Origin: Pseudonocardiales bacterium
Lineage (GTDB): Bacteria > Actinomycetota > Actinomycetes > Mycobacteriales > Jatrophihabitantaceae
Assembly (NCBI GenBank): GCA_025465405.1
Contig: JAODNL010000243.1
Coordinates: 1-5,514 of the forward strand
Reading direction: 5' to 3'
DNA length: 5,514 bases
The notes under the pieces were generated by a model. It worked only from the letters and a program-made list of their open reading frames with translations. It was not told the origin of the DNA and searched no databases. Positions within the stretch are counted from its first letter, which is position 1; the number at the start of each line of letters is the position of its first letter. Both the position numbers and the translations under genes were made by a program. Positions 4,485-5,514 of this stretch are shown in pieces.

Positions 4485-5513
4485 TCAAACGGTCGGACGC
4501 CGCTCCCCCGTCGCGGCAGCATGCTCCGCGGGCAGCACGTCGACGTACCCGAATCGCCGCGCGAGCACGGGGTCTGCGAACACCGTGATGCCGGTGATGT
4601 GCACCTCGTCGGTCGAGAGCACCGCGATCGCGAAGAACGCCATGACGTCGTCGGGGTTGCGCCGGTAGGCGACGGCCGCCGGCTGCCCATTGGCGATGGT
4701 CGGGAACATGCGGTACTCGCCGGGCGTCCGGAGCACGTGACGGGCCAGGAACGGCGCACAGGTCCGCTTTCCGGAGAACCACGTGCTCGTCGGTGTCATC
4801 TGCAACGACGCATCGCTGCGGAGCAGGTTCTGCAACGTCTGAGCGTCGGCGTTCTCGAAGGCCGCGATATAGCCGTCGAGAATCGCGCGAGCTTCCGGCG
4901 AGTCCGGCTCGACGATGTCGTCGGGAGTCGCTGCGACGTCATCGAGTCGAGCACGTGCGCGCTGCAACGCGCTCTTGACGCCCGGCACCGACATGCCGAG
5001 TATCACGGCGACTTCCGTGGCTGGGAAGGCGAGCACGTCACGCAGGATGAGGACGGCACGCTGCCGGGCAGGAAGGTACTGCAGGCTCGCGATGAGGGCC
5101 AGGCGCAGGCTCGAGCGGGACGCGACGATCTCGGCCGGGTCGTCCGACCGTCTGAGCACCGAATCCGGGAACGGCTGTAGCCAGGCGGTGTCGACCGGGG
5201 CAGGCACCAGGTCCGCGTCGGGATCGTCCCCGGGCGCTCCGAGCCCCGACGGGAGCACACGATGTCCGCTGTGCTGCAGCGCCGTCAGACACGCGTTGGT
5301 CGCAATGCGGTACAGCCAGGTCCGGACCGACGAGCGGCCCTCAAAGCTGTCGTACGCACGCCAGGCTCGAAGGTAGGTCTCTTGCACGAGATCTTCGGCG
5401 TCGTCGACCGATCCGAGCATCCGATAGCAGTGCGCGAGGAGTTCGCGACGGAAGCGGTCGGCGTCCCGCATGAAATCGGTCCGGTCCGGCTGAACCTCGG
5501 CCGGTTGAGACAT
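4485..5513 (-). CDS. ECF RNA polymerase sigma factor with SnoaL-like C-terminal domain (SigG / TIGR02960 type)
   Basis: This 342-residue sigma-70 family factor is much longer than a minimal ECF sigma (about 180). Sigma-2 spans about 21-88, with RELLAHCYRMLGSVDDAEDL (23-42), VQETYLRAW and TWLYRIATNACL (65-76), which bind core polymerase and the -10 element. A linker rich in Asp and Pro (92-130) follows. Sigma-4 (about 133-192) contains LQYLPARQRAVLILRDVLAF (144-163) and the helix-turn-helix ATEVAVILGMSVPGVKSALQ (165-184) for -35 recognition. Residues about 205-325 form a SnoaL-like domain with ILDGYIAAFENAD, TWFSGKRTCAPFL and YRRNPDDVMAF; in related groups this extension modulates activity in place of an anti-sigma factor. 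The TWFSG pattern recalls mycobacterial SigG and the TIGR02960 family, and the DGGG motif expected in ECF41 (SigJ) factors is not seen. The ATG at 5513 is one base from the window edge, so its promoter and ribosome site are invisible. Met15 is an alternative start. Confidence 0.92.
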   Translation of the reverse strand: MSQPAEVQPDRTDFMRDADRFRRELLAHCYRMLGSVDDAEDLVQETYLRAWRAYDSFEGRSSVRTWLYRIATNACLTALQHSGHRVLPSGLGAPGDDPDADLVPAPVDTAWLQPFPDSVLRRSDDPAEIVASRSSLRLALIASLQYLPARQRAVLILRDVLAFPATEVAVILGMSVPGVKSALQRARARLDDVAATPDDIVEPDSPEARAILDGYIAAFENADAQTLQNLLRSDASLQMTPTSTWFSGKRTCAPFLARHVLRTPGEYRMFPTIANGQPAAVAYRRNPDDVMAFFAIAVLSTDEVHITGITVFADPVLARRFGYVDVLPAEHAAATGERRPTV

Positions 5514-5514
5514 C

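Noticed and set aside
1..5514. CRISPR array, tRNA, rRNA, insertion sequence or phage attachment site
   Set aside because: No regularly spaced repeats, cloverleaf sequence, transposase motifs or terminal inverted repeats were seen on either strand.

Overview
This window comes from a high-GC bacterium, very probably an actinomycete. The evidence is GC-rich third codon positions, GTG starts, likely leaderless promoters, an ECF sigma factor carrying a SnoaL-like C-terminal domain of the mycobacterial SigG type, and an F420-type NADP oxidoreductase. Genus cannot be fixed from the sequence. All supported genes lie on the minus strand, so transcription runs from high to low coordinates.

In transcription order: (1) 5513-4485, a complete ECF sigma factor with a SnoaL-like extension. 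(2) 4368-3688, an NADP-binding reductase of the F420-dependent oxidoreductase family. (3) 3552-2726, an alpha/beta hydrolase interrupted by an apparent one-base deletion near 2974. (4) 2648-2283, an ArsR-family repressor. (5) 2286-1816, an SRPBCC/AHSA1 domain protein. (6) 1819-362, a 14-helix DHA2 drug-efflux type MFS transporter. (7) 222-1, the N-terminus of a second DHA2 MFS transporter, cut by the window edge.

The clearest unit is arsR-SRPBCC-MFS. Each junction is a 4-base ATGA stop/start overlap, so the three genes should be translated as a coupled set. The arsR gene starts with a TTGACA promoter placed so that the mRNA would be leaderless. An AT-rich pair of abutting palindromes centred on CTTAAG overlaps the -10 box and the start codon, which looks like an autoregulatory operator. 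The likely logic is a small-molecule-responsive repressor controlling a ligand-binding SRPBCC protein and an exporter.

The sigma factor, reductase and hydrolase are separated by gaps of 116 and 135 bases that hold candidate regulatory repeats and weak hairpins, so they are probably not one tight operon. No RNA genes, CRISPR array, insertion sequence or attachment site was seen. No strikingly new system is evident. The best leads are the tandem CTTAAG operator with its three-gene coupled operon, and the frameshifted hydrolase.
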